64,000 nt of DNA from Actinokineospora iranica (GCF_900101685.1 NZ_FMZZ01000019.1:38525-102524); one strand, 5' to 3'; counted from the first letter of the stretch, positions 27,629 to 38,272 are shown. A program made the numbers and translations. Notes: generated from the letters alone by a model not told the origin.

Positions 27629-29974
27629 ATGACGGCCCGGACCGAATCCGCCGAAGATCAGGACGCAGGCTCATCCGGCGCGCGCGTTCTGCTCTTCGCC
27701 GCGCTGGGGCTGGCCGTCGCCTCCACCGCCGTGCTGGTGCTCAGCGACTCGGTGCGCTGGCTGCGGCTGGGCGTCGTCGCCGCGCTGTGGGCCGCGCTCG
27801 CGGGCGCGTTCGTCGCCGCGAAGTACCGCAGGCAGGTCGTCGACCGGGCCGAGGAAGCCGCCGAGCTTCAGGAGGTCTACCAGCTCGAACTCGAACGCGA
27901 GATCGCTGCCCGCCGCGAGTACGAACTGGAGATCGAGGCCGAGACCCGGCGCAAGGCCGACGAGAAGGCCCGCGAAGACCTCGCCGACCTCGCCGCGCTG
28001 CGCGAGGAACTGCGGGCGATGCGCGAGAACCTGGAGAAGCTGCTCGGGGGCGAAGTGTTGGTGGAGCGCTTCGCCCTGCACGCCGAGGCCACCCGGATGC
28101 GCGCGGGCGCCCAGGACTCGCGGGCGATCGGTTCCCGGCACAACGGCAGGCTCCGCCGCCTCTCGGCGGCCGCGTCCGGCGAACCGGAGACCGAGCTGAT
28201 CGAACGCGTCCGCACCGACGGCCGCGGCAAGTCCGACCGCTGGTTCTCCGTCGACTCGGTCGATGAGGCCGAGAACGAGCGCATCGACCCCGACTGGACC
28301 CCGTCCTGGGAATCCGGCGAGCACCGCGTCCCCGGCCTCAAGGCCGCGCGCGCGCAGGCCGATCAGCGGGCGCGCACCGGCCAGGGGGCGCGTGCGGACT
28401 CGTCCGCGAGCCAGGGGATGGCTGTCCCGCAGCGGCCGGAACCGCCGGGTAACCGGGCCGCCCCCAACCGCGATTCCCCGGCCGGTCAGGGCGATGCCCC
28501 TGGGCGGCGGGTGTCCGAGCGGCTGGATGCCGGTGACCAGCGCCCGGCGGCCCGCGGGATGGCCGCGCCGCAGCGGCCCGAGGCCGAGGCGCGCGCGGGC
28601 CGGGGCAACGAGTCGTTAAGCAGACCGGGGGCCGGGGTGCGGGCGGAATCCGCCGCTGACGGTCAACCCGGTCGAGGTGCTCCGCAGCGCCCGCGCTCGG
28701 CGGTGGGCCAGTCCACCCAGTCGATGCCCGCGCCGCAGAACAGCCAGGAGTTCCCCGTTCCCGGGGCCGCGGAGAGCCAACCGGCCCCGCGAACCAGCCA
28801 GCGGCTTCCGGCCCCCGGCGGCCCGCCGAACCGGCCGCAGCAAGACAGGCCAGGCCACGCTCCCGCCAGACCCGACGCGGGAGACGCCGAGCGCACCTCA
28901 GCGCAACTCCGCCCGGTCCAGCCACTGGGCGACCGGACCGCCGTGGGTATGGCCCCGGTCCAGCCGAACCCGCCCCAGTCCTCGGCCCGCCCCCCCGCTG
29001 CCCGGCAGGCCGACCAGGCCCCTGAGCGGACAGCGGCCAGGATTCCCCCGGTCCAGCCCGCGGCGAGCCAGGGCAGGCCGGGCACCGATGCGGCCAGGGT
29101 GGCCCCCGGCAGGCAGAACACCGACCAGCCCGCTGCCCGAGGCGCCCACGGTGTGGCGGGTGGGGGCCAGACGAGCGAGCAGGCGCAGGCCAGCGGGGCT
29201 CGTGGGAACCCGACCGTGGACCGGAAAGCGGACCCGAACCAGCAGGCGGCTGTTCGGGGTCGCGGGCAGGCGGATGTGGACCAGACCGCCACCCGGGGCG
29301 CGCATGGGCAGGCAGGAGCCGTTGCGTCCGGCAGGCCGAGCGCCGCCGGGATGCCGCCGGGCCGGCCCGCGGGGTCCCGCACTCCTGCCCAGGAGCATCC
29401 GGGTGCCCAGCAGCCCCCACGGCAACCGGCCGACTGGCCGCCCCAGGAACCGCTCCCCGACGAGCCGGAGCGGCCCCAGGAGGGCGGTCGCCGTCGCGCG
29501 GTCACCGGGAAGTTCCCGCCGGTCAGCCCTGCCGTGGACGAAGCCAGGCAGGCCGCGGCGGGTGGGCAGGCGGGCACCCGGCACGCCGTCGCCGAGCCGG
29601 TCGGACGGCACGGCGGGGAGCCCGGCGGACACCACGCGGAAGCCGTGCCCACCGGGCGGCGGGCGGCGCAGGAGAGCCGGGGGCGGCGGGCGCTGCCCGA
29701 CGACGAGGGCGCGGGGCGGCGCGGGTCGCCGGGCGAGGACGCCACCGGGCGGCGGGCAGCGCCGGACGAGGACGCCGTGGGACGGCGCGCGGCGCAGGAG
29801 ACCACCGGCAGGCGGGCGGTGCAGGAAGACGACGGCGGCGGCCGCAGGCGGCGGGCCGACGACGAGTCCGCGGAGACCGGGTCGCACGCTTCCGGGAAGT
29901 CGGTAAGCGAGTTGCTGGCCGCTAACGGGGCGGCGGCAAGTCCGCGGCGGCGTCGGCGGCGGGACGACGAGTGA
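27629..29974 (+). CDS. DUF6779-like membrane protein with long disordered tail
   Basis: 781 residues from the ATG at 27629; a GTG six bases upstream is an alternative. A TACGGT -10-like element ends about 10 bases upstream, so the mRNA may be leaderless. Two membrane helices (about 20-40 and 47-68) are followed by a charged coiled coil (ELQEVYQLELEREIAARREYELEIEAETRR) and about 600 residues of Gly/Pro/Arg/Gln-rich disorder, ending with a GRRAAPDEDAVGRRA-type repeat. It occupies the position of the Rv3604c-type Ala/Arg/Pro-rich membrane protein next to the folate operon. Function unknown. Confidence 0.75.
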   Translation: MTARTESAEDQDAGSSGARVLLFAALGLAVASTAVLVLSDSVRWLRLGVVAALWAALAGAFVAAKYRRQVVDRAEEAAELQEVYQLELEREIAARREYELEIEAETRRKADEKAREDLADLAALREELRAMRENLEKLLGGEVLVERFALHAEATRMRAGAQDSRAIGSRHNGRLRRLSAAASGEPETELIERVRTDGRGKSDRWFSVDSVDEAENERIDPDWTPSWESGEHRVPGLKAARAQADQRARTGQGARADSSASQGMAVPQRPEPPGNRAAPNRDSPAGQGDAPGRRVSERLDAGDQRPAARGMAAPQRPEAEARAGRGNESLSRPGAGVRAESAADGQPGRGAPQRPRSAVGQSTQSMPAPQNSQEFPVPGAAESQPAPRTSQRLPAPGGPPNRPQQDRPGHAPARPDAGDAERTSAQLRPVQPLGDRTAVGMAPVQPNPPQSSARPPAARQADQAPERTAARIPPVQPAASQGRPGTDAARVAPGRQNTDQPAARGAHGVAGGGQTSEQAQASGARGNPTVDRKADPNQQAAVRGRGQADVDQTATRGAHGQAGAVASGRPSAAGMPPGRPAGSRTPAQEHPGAQQPPRQPADWPPQEPLPDEPERPQEGGRRRAVTGKFPPVSPAVDEARQAAAGGQAGTRHAVAEPVGRHGGEPGGHHAEAVPTGRRAAQESRGRRALPDDEGAGRRGSPGEDATGRRAAPDEDAVGRRAAQETTGRRAVQEDDGGGRRRRADDESAETGSHASGKSVSELLAANGAAASPRRRRRRDDE

Positions 29975-30069
29975 ACGGGTCATGCGCCTGCCACTGGTGC
30001 GGTGACCGGAACGTTCACCGCGGTCGACCCGCTGACCACAGCAGACGTTTCCGGCCACAGCGCTAGCCC

Positions 30070-30075
30070 TATGAT
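30070..30075 (+). promoter_or_regulatory. -10 element of a probable leaderless promoter
   Basis: TATGAT, a near-consensus -10 hexamer, ends 9 bases before the GTG at 30084 with no ribosome site between, so transcription likely begins at or next to the start codon. Confidence 0.5.
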
Positions 30076-30083
30076 CATCTTTC

Positions 30084-31235
30084 GTGTCTGAGCAGCCCTT
30101 ATCCCGCCACACGCCCCGTCGGCTGACCGTGTTGCTTCCCGTGGCGGGGTTGGTGGTGCTGGCGGGGTGCGGGCTGACGTTGCTCGCGGTGAGCACCGCG
30201 CGGGTGGGGCTGGTCGCGGAGCTGGTGGGGGTCGGGGCGGCGCTGCTGCCGGTCGGCCCGGTCGTGGCGGCGTTCCTGTGGCTGGACCGGTGGGAGCCGG
30301 AGCCAGCCCGGTGGCTGTGGCTGGCGTTCGGGTGGGGCGCGTGCGGCGCGACGCTGACCGCGCTGCTGATCAACAACACCGCCGAGGCCGTCGGCGACCT
30401 GCTGCTCGGCAAGGGCAACGGCGACAAGATCAGCGCCGTGGTGTCGGCTCCGCTGTTCGAGGAGGCCGCCAAGGGCGTCTTCGTGCTGGGGATCTACCTG
30501 TTCCTGCGCGCCGAGTTCGACGGGCTGGTCGACGGGATCGTCTACGCCGGGTTCGTCGCGGCCGGGTTCGCCTTCATGGAGAACATCTACTACTTCGGCC
30601 GGGCCTTCGCCGAGTACGGGTTCGGCGACAGCACCACCCCGGGCGTGCTCGCCGCGTTCATCCTGCGCGGCGTGGTGTCGCCGTTCACGCATCCGCTGTT
30701 CACGGTCATGATCGGCATCGGGGTCGGTGTCGCGGCCCGGTCGACCGCGCGGGCCGTGCGGATTCTGGCGCCGCTGGGCGGCTACCTCGCCGCCGTGCTG
30801 CTGCACGCGCTGTGGAACGGCTCGGCGACCCTCGGCTCGGCGTCGACGTTCCTGAGCATGTACTTCCTGGTGATGGTCCCGCTGTTCGTCGTGGTCGCCC
30901 TGTTCGTCAACTGGCACCGCAAGCGCGAGCAGCGCATCGTCGCCGCCGCGCTGCCCGCGATGGTGGAGTCGAACTGGATCGTGGCCTCCGAGGTCGACCT
31001 GCTGGCGAGCCTGACCGGGCGGCGCAAGTGGCGCAAGAAGGTGCGCGCGCGGTCGGGGCGGGAGGCCGCGCGGGCGGTGGGGGAGTATCAGGCCGCGGTG
31101 AGCGAGTTGGCGTTCCTGTGGCACGCGATGGCGGTGGGCACCTCGGGCCAGGGCGGCCCGGCCCGGGAGGCGCTGCTGATCCAGGTGCTGCGGGAGGCGC
31201 GGGCCGCCGCGGTCGCGGCGGCCCAGCGGGCCTGA
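30084..31235 (+). CDS. PrsW-family intramembrane metalloprotease
   Basis: 383 residues with about eight membrane helices. The motifs APLFEEAAKGVFVLG (EExxK), AGFAFMENIYYF (FxxxE) and SPFTHPLFT plus HALWNG (HxxxH region and H...N) match PrsW, a glutamate/histidine protease that cuts anti-sigma factors within or near the membrane in Bacillus. The C-terminal 100 residues are cytosolic and helical. No anti-sigma factor gene is adjacent, so the substrate is unknown. Confidence 0.85.
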   Translation: MSEQPLSRHTPRRLTVLLPVAGLVVLAGCGLTLLAVSTARVGLVAELVGVGAALLPVGPVVAAFLWLDRWEPEPARWLWLAFGWGACGATLTALLINNTAEAVGDLLLGKGNGDKISAVVSAPLFEEAAKGVFVLGIYLFLRAEFDGLVDGIVYAGFVAAGFAFMENIYYFGRAFAEYGFGDSTTPGVLAAFILRGVVSPFTHPLFTVMIGIGVGVAARSTARAVRILAPLGGYLAAVLLHALWNGSATLGSASTFLSMYFLVMVPLFVVVALFVNWHRKREQRIVAAALPAMVESNWIVASEVDLLASLTGRRKWRKKVRARSGREAARAVGEYQAAVSELAFLWHAMAVGTSGQGGPAREALLIQVLREARAAAVAAAQRA

Positions 31236-31366
31236 ATCACTCGCCCGGTGCGGTGAAGCTGGTCACCCGAATGCCACCTCGCCGGGCACGGACGGCTACT
31301 CTCGCGCCCGTCGTCTGGTACCCGCGCCGATGCGGGACTGGAACGAGGTAGGGAGCGCTTCGCCAT

Positions 31367-32290
31367 GTGTTCGACGGGTTCGACATGCTGGGGTTCGCGG
31401 TGACGCGCCCCGCCCGGCTGTCGGTCGGGGTCGTGTCCGCCGGTCGCGTCGGCGCTGTCCTCGGCGCCGCGCTCGCCCGCGCCGGGCACACCGTCGCCGC
31501 CGTGTCCGCGGTCTCGCGCGAGTCGCTGCGCCGGGCAGACGACCTGCTGCCCGACGTCGCCATCGCCCCGCCGGACGAGGTCGCCCGGGGCGCGGAACTC
31601 GTGCTGCTCGCCCTGCCCGACGACGCCCTGCCCGGCATGGTCCGCGGGCTCGCCGCCGCCGGGGCGCTGGGGCCGACGCAGATCGTCGTGCACACCTCCG
31701 GCGCGCACGGCGTCGATGTGCTCGCCCCCGCCGCCGAACTCGGCGCGCTCGGCTTGGCGCTGCACCCGGCGATGACGTTCACCGGCCGCCCGGAAGACCT
31801 CCAGCGCATCGCGGCCTGCTGCTTCGGGGTGACCGCGGCCGACGGCGACGAGGTGGCCTGGAACGTGGCCGAGGCGCTGGTCGTGGAGATGGGCGCGGAG
31901 CCGGTGCGCATCCCCGAAGCCGCCCGCCCGCTCTACCACACCGCCCTCGCGCACGGCGCGAACCACCTGGTCACCCTGGTCGCCGAGGCCGCCGACCTGC
32001 TCGGCTCGGCGGGCATCGGCACCCCGGAGCGGCTGCTCGGCCCGCTGCTTTCCGCCGCCCTGGACAACGCGCTGCGCCACGGCGACCGCGCGTTGACCGG
32101 GCCGGTGGCCAGGGGCGACGCGGGGACTGTCCGCAAACACGTCGGCGTGCTCGCCGAGCACGCCCCCGACATGCTGCCCGCCTACCGGGCGCTGGCCTCG
32201 CGCACCGCCCGCCGGGCCGTGGAGGCCGGTCTGCTGCGCGCCGACCTGCTGCCGGACGTGGCCGCCGCCATCGAGGAAGAGACCCCATGA
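31367..32290 (+). CDS. Rossmann-fold DUF2520 protein upstream of panC
   Basis: 307 residues, GTG at 31367 behind GTAGGGAG; an in-frame ATG at 31385 is possible. The N-terminus has a dinucleotide-binding loop LSVGVVSAGRVGAVLGAALA, and the C-terminal half is the helical DUF2520 domain (ARPLYHTALAHGANHLVTLV). The fold is like ketopantoate reductase and pyrroline-5-carboxylate reductase. Its coupling to panC (ATGA) suggests a pantothenate role, possibly ketopantoate reduction, but that is inference. Confidence 0.85.
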   Translation: MFDGFDMLGFAVTRPARLSVGVVSAGRVGAVLGAALARAGHTVAAVSAVSRESLRRADDLLPDVAIAPPDEVARGAELVLLALPDDALPGMVRGLAAAGALGPTQIVVHTSGAHGVDVLAPAAELGALGLALHPAMTFTGRPEDLQRIAACCFGVTAADGDEVAWNVAEALVVEMGAEPVRIPEAARPLYHTALAHGANHLVTLVAEAADLLGSAGIGTPERLLGPLLSAALDNALRHGDRALTGPVARGDAGTVRKHVGVLAEHAPDMLPAYRALASRTARRAVEAGLLRADLLPDVAAAIEEETP

Positions 32291-33171
32291 CCCGGTTCAC
32301 CGCAGGGAAGCTGCACGTCCACACCTCGCCGGAGCAGCTGGCGAAGGTCACCCGGGCGCTGCGCGCCACCGGCCGCAAGATCGCGTTCGTGCCGACCATG
32401 GGCGCGCTGCACGCTGGCCACCGCGAGCTGATGAGCCGCGCCCGCCGCATCCCGAACACGGTGCTGGTGGCGTCGATCTTCGTCAACCCGCTGCAGTTCG
32501 GCGCGGGCGAGGACTTCGACCGCTACCCGCGCCCCCTCGACGCCGACCTGGCCGCCTGCGAGGAAGAGCGCGTGGAGCTGGTGTTCACGCCAGCGCGGGA
32601 AGCGCTGTACCCGCCGGACGCGCAGGTCACCGTCCACGCCGGACCGCTGGGCGAGGAGCTGGAAGGCGCGGCCCGCCCCGGGCACTTCTCCGGTGTGCTG
32701 ACCGTGGTCGCGAAGCTGTTCAACATCGTGCGCCCCGACTACGCGCTGTTCGGTGAGAAGGACTACCAGCAGCTGGTGCTGATCAAGAAGATGGTGCGCG
32801 ACCTGGACATGGAGCCGCACATCATCGGAGTGCCCACGGTCCGCGAGACCGATGGGCTCGCGCTGTCTTCCCGCAACGCTTTCCTCGACGCCGATCAGCG
32901 CGCCGCCGCCGTGGCGCTGTCCGCCGCCCTCACCGCGGGCCAGTACGCGGGCCGGGAAGGCGAGCAGGCCGTGCTCGCCTCGGCCCGCGACGTCCTGGCC
33001 CGCACCCCCGAACTCAAGGTCGACTACGTCGCCCTGCGCGACCCCGACCTCGGGCCTGCGCCCGAGCGCGGCGACGCGCGCCTGCTGGTGGCCGCCAAGC
33101 TCGGCGACACCCGCCTCATCGACAACGTCCCGGTGCTGCTCGGCAGGCCGGACCTGGCCCAGCACGGTTAA
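32287..33171 (+). CDS. panC: Pantothenate synthetase
   Basis: 294 residues. Joins pantoate and beta-alanine using [18 protein letters not shown] is the HIGH-like motif, [16 protein letters not shown] and LSSRNAFL the other signature blocks. ATG at 32287 overlaps the preceding stop; the long upstream open frame is a shadow of the DUF2520 gene. panC-panD-coaX form a pantothenate to 4'-phosphopantothenate route. Confidence 0.97.
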   Translation: MTRFTAGKLHVHTSPEQLAKVTRALRATGRKIAFVPTMGALHAGHRELMSRARRIPNTVLVASIFVNPLQFGAGEDFDRYPRPLDADLAACEEERVELVFTPAREALYPPDAQVTVHAGPLGEELEGAARPGHFSGVLTVVAKLFNIVRPDYALFGEKDYQQLVLIKKMVRDLDMEPHIIGVPTVRETDGLALSSRNAFLDADQRAAAVALSAALTAGQYAGREGEQAVLASARDVLARTPELKVDYVALRDPDLGPAPERGDARLLVAAKLGDTRLIDNVPVLLGRPDLAQHG

Positions 33172-33185
33172 GGAAAGGTGCCGAG

Positions 33186-33659
33186 ATGTTCCGCACGATG
33201 CTCAAGTCGAAGATCCACCGGGCCACCGTCACCCAGGCCGACCTGCACTACGTGGGCTCGGTGACGGTCGACCCGATCCTGCTGGAGGCGGCCGACCTGC
33301 TTCCCGGCGAGCAGGTGGCCATTGTCGACATCACCAACGGCGCCCGCCTGGAGACCTACGTCATCGAGGGCGAGCGGGGCAGCGGGGTGATCGGCATCAA
33401 CGGCGCGGCAGCGCACCTGGTGCACCCCGGCGACCTGGTCATCCTGATCTCCTACGGCCTGATGGACTCCGCGGAGGCGGCCGCGTACGTGCCGAAGATC
33501 GTGTTCGTGGACGCGGACAACAGGATCGTCCACCTCGGCGGCGACGCCGGGCACGCGCCTGCGGACTCGGGCCTGCGCAGCGGCGCGGTCACCGCCGACC
33601 CGCCCGCCGAGACCGCCGACGCCGCCAAGCTGGACGCGCTGCTCGCCCACGAGAGCTGA
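33186..33659 (+). CDS. panD: Aspartate 1-decarboxylase
   Basis: 157 residues, about 20-25 longer than usual owing to an acidic tail. Makes beta-alanine for PanC. The pro-enzyme self-cleaves at Gly24-Ser25 ([10 protein letters not shown]) to create the pyruvoyl cofactor; the sequence around it and [19 protein letters not shown] are standard. ATG behind AAGGAAAGG. Confidence 0.97.
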   Translation: MFRTMLKSKIHRATVTQADLHYVGSVTVDPILLEAADLLPGEQVAIVDITNGARLETYVIEGERGSGVIGINGAAAHLVHPGDLVILISYGLMDSAEAAAYVPKIVFVDADNRIVHLGGDAGHAPADSGLRSGAVTADPPAETADAAKLDALLAHES

Positions 33660-33666
33660 GCCGGGC

Positions 33667-34443
33667 GTGCTGCTCACCATCGATGTCGGCAACACCAACA
33701 TCGCACTCGGGCTGCACACCGACGGCGACCTGCTGCGCGACTGGCGGATGCGCACCGACGCCAGGATCACCGCGGACGAACTCGCGCTCACCATGCGCGG
33801 CCTGCTCGGCGAGCACGCCGACCGCGTGACCGGCATCTCGGCGCTGTCCACCGTCCCCGCGGTGCTGCGCGAGCTTCGGGTCATGCTCGGCCGCTACCAC
33901 CCGCGCGTGCCCCGGGTGATCGTGGAGCCCGGGGTCCGCACGGGCGTCCCGCTGCTGGTGGACAACCCGAAGGAGGTCGGAGCCGACCGGGTGATCAACA
34001 CCCTGGCGGCGCACCACCTGTTCAGCACCGCGTGCGTCGTGGTCGACTTCGGCACCTCCACCAACATCGACGTCATCTCCGCCAAGGGCGAGTTCCTCGG
34101 CGGCGTGTTCATGCCCGGCATCGAGATCTCCGTGGACGCCCTCGCCGCCCGCGCCGCGGCCCTGCGCAAGGTGGAGATGGTCCGGCCCCGCTCGGTCATC
34201 GGCAAGAACACCGTCGAATGCCTCCAGTCGGGCATCATGTTCGGCTTCGCGGGCCAGGTCGACGGCCTGGTCACCCGCATCTCCCGCGAACTGGAGCGCA
34301 CCGGCCACCAGGGCCCGGTCACCGTGATCGCCACCGGCGGCCTGGCCCCGCTGGTCGTGGACGAGTCCGACACGATCCAGCACCACCGCCCGGACCTGAC
34401 CCTGATGGGCTTGCGCCTGGTCTTCGAGCGCAACTCCCGCTGA
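33667..34443 (+). CDS. coaX: Type III pantothenate kinase
   Basis: 258 residues from a GTG. Phosphorylates pantothenate, the first step to CoA. The ASKHA-type phosphate loop LLTIDVGNTNIALG, GADRVINTLAAHHLF and VVDFGTSTNIDVI are diagnostic of CoaX. It completes the panC-panD-coaX run, 7 bases after panD. Confidence 0.96.
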   Translation: MLLTIDVGNTNIALGLHTDGDLLRDWRMRTDARITADELALTMRGLLGEHADRVTGISALSTVPAVLRELRVMLGRYHPRVPRVIVEPGVRTGVPLLVDNPKEVGADRVINTLAAHHLFSTACVVVDFGTSTNIDVISAKGEFLGGVFMPGIEISVDALAARAAALRKVEMVRPRSVIGKNTVECLQSGIMFGFAGQVDGLVTRISRELERTGHQGPVTVIATGGLAPLVVDESDTIQHHRPDLTLMGLRLVFERNSR

Positions 34444-34446
34444 GTC

Positions 34447-35187
34447 TTACCGCCGGATCGCGCGTACCACGCTGGTGATCAGCGGGCGGTCGAACTCGCC
34501 CGCCGAGGTCTCCGGGCGGGACCACAGGTAGGTGCGGACCCGGTCGAAGACCTGGGCGCGTTCGGTGGCGTCGGCCACGGAGATCTGGGAGTGGGTGCCG
34601 AGGGTGGCCAGCAGGGACTCCACCGTGCGGCGCTGGCGGTGCGGGAACGTCTTCAGCTCGTGCGGTTCGAGCAGGTCGTGGCTGGGCACGTCCACCTTCA
34701 CCCGCTGCACCTCGCCGAGGCTGGTCGCCGTGAGCTCGGCCAGGCCCGCGACCCAGTCGACCGTCAGGTCGTCGTGGTTCCACAGGGCGCCGAAGACGCC
34801 GCCGGGGCGCAGCACGCGGGTGATCTCGGTGAGGGCCTTGTCGGTGTTGAACCAGTGGAAGGCGTGGCCGACCAGGACCGCCTCGACCGAGGCGTCCGGC
34901 AGTGGGATGTCCTCAGCCGAGCCGTCCAGCGCGGGCACGTCGGGGATGCGGCGGGTCAGCTCCGCGCGCATGGCCTCGTCCGGCTCGACGGCGGTGACCT
35001 CAAGGCCGAAGGCGAGCAGGCCCTCGGTGAGCCGCCCGGTGCCCGCGGCGAGGTCGAGCACCCGCATCCGGTCGCCGATGACCCATTCGATCGCCTCGGC
35101 CGGATAGCCGGGGCGGTGCTGGGCGTAGGCGGCCGCATTGGCGCCGAAAGAACTGGCCCGCTTGGCGAACAACTCCGACTCGTCCAT
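34447..35187 (-). CDS. Class I SAM-dependent methyltransferase
   Basis: 246 residues from the ATG at 35187. Motif [17 protein letters not shown], motif II region [14 protein letters not shown] and [19 protein letters not shown] match small UbiE/COQ5-like methyltransferases acting on unknown small molecules. Convergent with coaX (3-base gap) and divergent from lysS; the open frame extends far upstream into lysS but this is antisense. Confidence 0.88.
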   Translation of the reverse strand: MDESELFAKRASSFGANAAAYAQHRPGYPAEAIEWVIGDRMRVLDLAAGTGRLTEGLLAFGLEVTAVEPDEAMRAELTRRIPDVPALDGSAEDIPLPDASVEAVLVGHAFHWFNTDKALTEITRVLRPGGVFGALWNHDDLTVDWVAGLAELTATSLGEVQRVKVDVPSHDLLEPHELKTFPHRQRRTVESLLATLGTHSQISVADATERAQVFDRVRTYLWSRPETSAGEFDRPLITSVVRAIRR

Positions 35188-35260
35188 GGTCGAAACCGTA
35201 TCCCTGTCGGCCGCGGATACCGGTTTGGGTCGCCGCCGGGGTTCTCCGTACCCTTTGCCC

Positions 35261-36766
35261 GTGACTGAAGAGCTGCCTGACTCCCCGACCGGCGACGACC
35301 TGCCCGAGCAGATGCGCATCCGCCGGGAGAAGCGGGAGCGGCTGCTCGCCGCCGGTGTCGAGCCGTACCCGGTGGAACTGCCGCGCACGCATACCCTCGC
35401 GCAGGTCCGCGAGGCGTATTCCGATCTGCCGACCGACACCGCCACCGGCGACAAGGTCGCGGTCACCGGGCGCGTGATGTTCGTGCGCAACACCGGCAAG
35501 CTCTGCTTCGCGACCCTGCGCGAAGGCGACGGGACCGAACTGCAGGCGATGCTGAGCCTGGACAAGGTCGGCGCGGACGCGCTTTCGGCGTGGAAGTCCG
35601 ATGTCGACCTCGGCGACCACGTTTTCGTCTCCGGCGAGGTCATCACCTCCCGGCGCGGCGAGTTGTCGGTTCTGGCCGACGAGTGGCGATTGGCGGCGAA
35701 GGCGCTGCGGCCGTTGCCGGTGGCGCACAAGGCGCTCAGCGAGGAAGTGCGGATAAGGCAGCGCTATGTCGACCTGATCCTGCGTCCGCGCGCGCGGGAG
35801 ACCGTCCGCAACCGCGCGGGTGTGGTGCGTTCGCTGCGTGAGAGTTTTCACTCGCGCGGTTTCATCGAGGTCGAGACGCCGATGTTGCAGACCGTGCACG
35901 GCGGCGCCGCGGCGCGCCCGTTCAGCACCCAGTCGAACGCGATGGACATGGAGCTGTTCCTGCGGATCGCGCCGGAGCTGTATCTCAAGCGGTGCCTGGT
36001 GGGCGGGCTGGAGAAGGTCTTCGAGATCAACCGCAACTTCCGCAACGAGGGCAGCGATTCCACGCATTCGCCGGAGTTCGCGATGCTGGAGTACTACGAG
36101 GCGTATGCGACCTATGACACCAACGCGGCGATGACCCGCGCGCTGGTGCAGGAGGCCGCGGAGTCCGTTTTCGGCTCGCAGGTCGTCACCCTTGACGACG
36201 GGTCGGAGTACGACCTGTCCGGTGAGTGGACGACGCTGACGATGTACGGGTCGCTTTCCGGCGCGCTCGGCACGGAAATCACCCCGGACACCCCCGCTGA
36301 CCTGCTGCGCAAGCACTCGGTGGCGCTCGGTTTGGAGCTGGACCCCGCCTACGGGCACGGCAAGCTGGTCGAGGAGCTGTGGGAGCACCTGGTGGGCGAC
36401 CACCTGCACGCGCCGACGTTCGTGCGGGATTTCCCGCTGGAGACCTCGCCGCTGACCCGCCAGCACCGCACCGAGCGCGGGGTGGCCGAAAAGTGGGATC
36501 TCTACGTCCGCGGATTCGAGCTCGCGACCGGATACTCCGAACTGGTGGACCCGGTCGTGGAACGCGAACGGCTGGAGGATCAGGCGCGGCTGGGCGCGGC
36601 GGGCGATGACGAGGCCATGCGCGTCGATGAGGACTTTCTGCGCGCGATGGAGTACGGAATGCCACCAAGTGGCGGTGTGGGAATGGGCATCGATCGGCTG
36701 TTGATGGCGCTCACCGGGCTCGGCATCCGGGAGACCATCCTCTTCCCGCTGGTCCGTCCCGAATGA
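35261..36766 (+). CDS. lysS: Lysyl-tRNA synthetase, class II
   Basis: 501 residues from the GTG at 35261. An OB-fold anticodon-binding domain (about 50-150) precedes the class II core: motif 2 [29 protein letters not shown], motif 3 [15 protein letters not shown]. In actinobacteria lysS lies between coaX and lsr2, as here. No ribosome site is visible, so it may be leaderless. Confidence 0.97.
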   Translation: MTEELPDSPTGDDLPEQMRIRREKRERLLAAGVEPYPVELPRTHTLAQVREAYSDLPTDTATGDKVAVTGRVMFVRNTGKLCFATLREGDGTELQAMLSLDKVGADALSAWKSDVDLGDHVFVSGEVITSRRGELSVLADEWRLAAKALRPLPVAHKALSEEVRIRQRYVDLILRPRARETVRNRAGVVRSLRESFHSRGFIEVETPMLQTVHGGAAARPFSTQSNAMDMELFLRIAPELYLKRCLVGGLEKVFEINRNFRNEGSDSTHSPEFAMLEYYEAYATYDTNAAMTRALVQEAAESVFGSQVVTLDDGSEYDLSGEWTTLTMYGSLSGALGTEITPDTPADLLRKHSVALGLELDPAYGHGKLVEELWEHLVGDHLHAPTFVRDFPLETSPLTRQHRTERGVAEKWDLYVRGFELATGYSELVDPVVERERLEDQARLGAAGDDEAMRVDEDFLRAMEYGMPPSGGVGMGIDRLLMALTGLGIRETILFPLVRPE

Positions 36767-36915
36767 CCCGTTCGGGTATCCGGTACTAACGCAATCCGCG
36801 AGATTTGCGCTAACCTGCTGCTGACAGTATTCGCACCAGTGGCCGGAACGCTCAACGTGAGAGCTCTTGCGAGTCGCTCATCGGGCAGGCACATTCAAGC
36901 GGCAAGGAGGCGCAG

Positions 36916-37263
36916 GTGGCGCAGAAGGTCACGGTTTCGCTGGTGGACGACCTCGATGGCTCCGAAGCCGAGGAGACTGTCCAGTTCGGGTTGGATGGCG
37001 CGTCCTACGAGATCGATCTGTCCGGGGACAATGCCGATAGGCTGCGCGAGGCGCTCGCCGACTTCATCGATCACGCTCGTCGTTCCGGCGGGCGCAAACG
37101 CCCGGTCGGGAAGGCCGCGTCCGGTCGCGTGCCGCGCACGGCTTCCGCCGATCGCGAGCAGAACCAGGCAATTCGCGAGTGGGCCCGCAAGCAGGGTATG
37201 AAGGTCTCCGACCGGGGGCGAATCCCGTCGGACGTTCTGGACGCGTACAACCAGCAGGCGTGA
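36916..37263 (+). CDS. lsr2: Lsr2 nucleoid-associated protein
   Basis: 115 residues, GTG start. Lsr2 is the actinobacterial H-NS analogue: an N-terminal dimer domain ([28 protein letters not shown]) bridges DNA and the C-terminal helix pair with AT-hook-like RGR ([17 protein letters not shown]) binds AT-rich minor groove. It silences acquired genes, so it is a plausible regulator of AT-richer patches here such as the lanthipeptide promoter; that is inference. Confidence 0.97.
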   Translation: MAQKVTVSLVDDLDGSEAEETVQFGLDGASYEIDLSGDNADRLREALADFIDHARRSGGRKRPVGKAASGRVPRTASADREQNQAIREWARKQGMKVSDRGRIPSDVLDAYNQQA

Positions 37264-37274
37264 CGAGGTCACTA

Positions 37275-37305
37275 AAGAGGCTGCCGTTTGGGTAGGCAGC
37301 CTCTT
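37275..37305 (+). terminator. Terminator after lsr2
   Basis: AAGAGGCTGCC (37275-37285) pairs perfectly with GGCAGCCTCTT (37295-37305), nine-base loop. Confidence 0.85.
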
Positions 37306-37364
37306 GCGTTTCCGCTGATCGTTTGTTAGGCGTCGGCAAAGTGTGGAAGTGTCGCCGCGCGAAA

Positions 37365-38198
37365 TCAGTTTTTCCGGCACACTCTGGGGCAGGTTTGGCA
37401 CGTGCCCTGTCCCGCTTCGAGCAGGTAGTGGAAGCAGCAGCTCTCCCGCCGCCGCGTCCACCGCGTCGGCCCGCCGCTCTCGGCCAGGGGGCGCAGCGTG
37501 GAGTCCGAGGTGAGCGGGGCCGGGCCGTCCGCGAGCACGAGCGCGGCGTCGAGCACGCCAGCGCCCTCGTCGCCGCCGTAGCGGCCCGCGAGCCACAGCG
37601 AGTTGTCCAGCACGTCGGTGGCCGCCGCCCAGAGCATCCGCCGACCCAGCCGCACCTGCGGCGCGAACACCTCGACAAAGCGGGCCGCGTGCGCGGTGAA
37701 CCGCCCGCGCAGGACCGCGGCCAGCGCCCGCTCGTCGGACACCACGGTCGCCTCCGGGGTCCCCGCGGCCGGGTCGTCGGGCAGGCAGACGAACCGCGGC
37801 GACAGGACCGCGATGGCGTCCGGGTGCGGCCGCGGCTGGGCCATCCGGAAGGCCAGGTCGGCGGGCCGCAGCGACGGGACGCGGCGCTCGTGGTGGAACA
37901 GCAGGCCCGCGACGTAGCCCGGGACGGTCAGGTACCAGTTCATCACGTAGCCCGCGGTCGTACGTTCGGGTGAATCCCCGTACGTCTCGGTCAGCCAGCT
38001 GGCGAGACCTTCACGCCATCGGGCGAATCCGTCCGGCATGGCGAGGAAGTCGGCGCACCGGGTCCACCGCGAGCGGTCCTCCGGCAGCCCGAACCGCACC
38101 GTCGCGCGGGCCTGCCGCGGGTTTACCCGATCGAGTGAATCCGCGAGGTAGCCCTGCCGGTCCCTGAGGCCTGCCTCGATGCGGTATCCGGCCGTCAT
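37365..38198 (-). CDS. FhuF-like (2Fe-2S) ferric iron reductase
   Basis: 277 residues. The C-terminus has RESCCFHYLLEAGQGTCQTC, i.e. CC-x11-C-x2-C, the unusual [2Fe-2S] motif of FhuF ferric-siderophore reductase (FhuF itself has a spacing of ten). The rest resembles the FhuF/IucA-type helical domain. It should release iron from siderophores in the cytosol. An IdeR/DmdR-like iron box lies about 75 bases upstream, so it is probably induced by iron starvation. Single gene, divergent from clpC. Confidence 0.82.
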   Translation of the reverse strand: MTAGYRIEAGLRDRQGYLADSLDRVNPRQARATVRFGLPEDRSRWTRCADFLAMPDGFARWREGLASWLTETYGDSPERTTAGYVMNWYLTVPGYVAGLLFHHERRVPSLRPADLAFRMAQPRPHPDAIAVLSPRFVCLPDDPAAGTPEATVVSDERALAAVLRGRFTAHAARFVEVFAPQVRLGRRMLWAAATDVLDNSLWLAGRYGGDEGAGVLDAALVLADGPAPLTSDSTLRPLAESGGPTRWTRRRESCCFHYLLEAGQGTCQTCPRVCRKN

Positions 38199-38272
38199 CG
38201 CCGCCTACCTTCCGCGCATCGGAGGCACACGTTGGGCCACATGGGTGCCTCCTTACTGGGCTGTCCGGGTAG

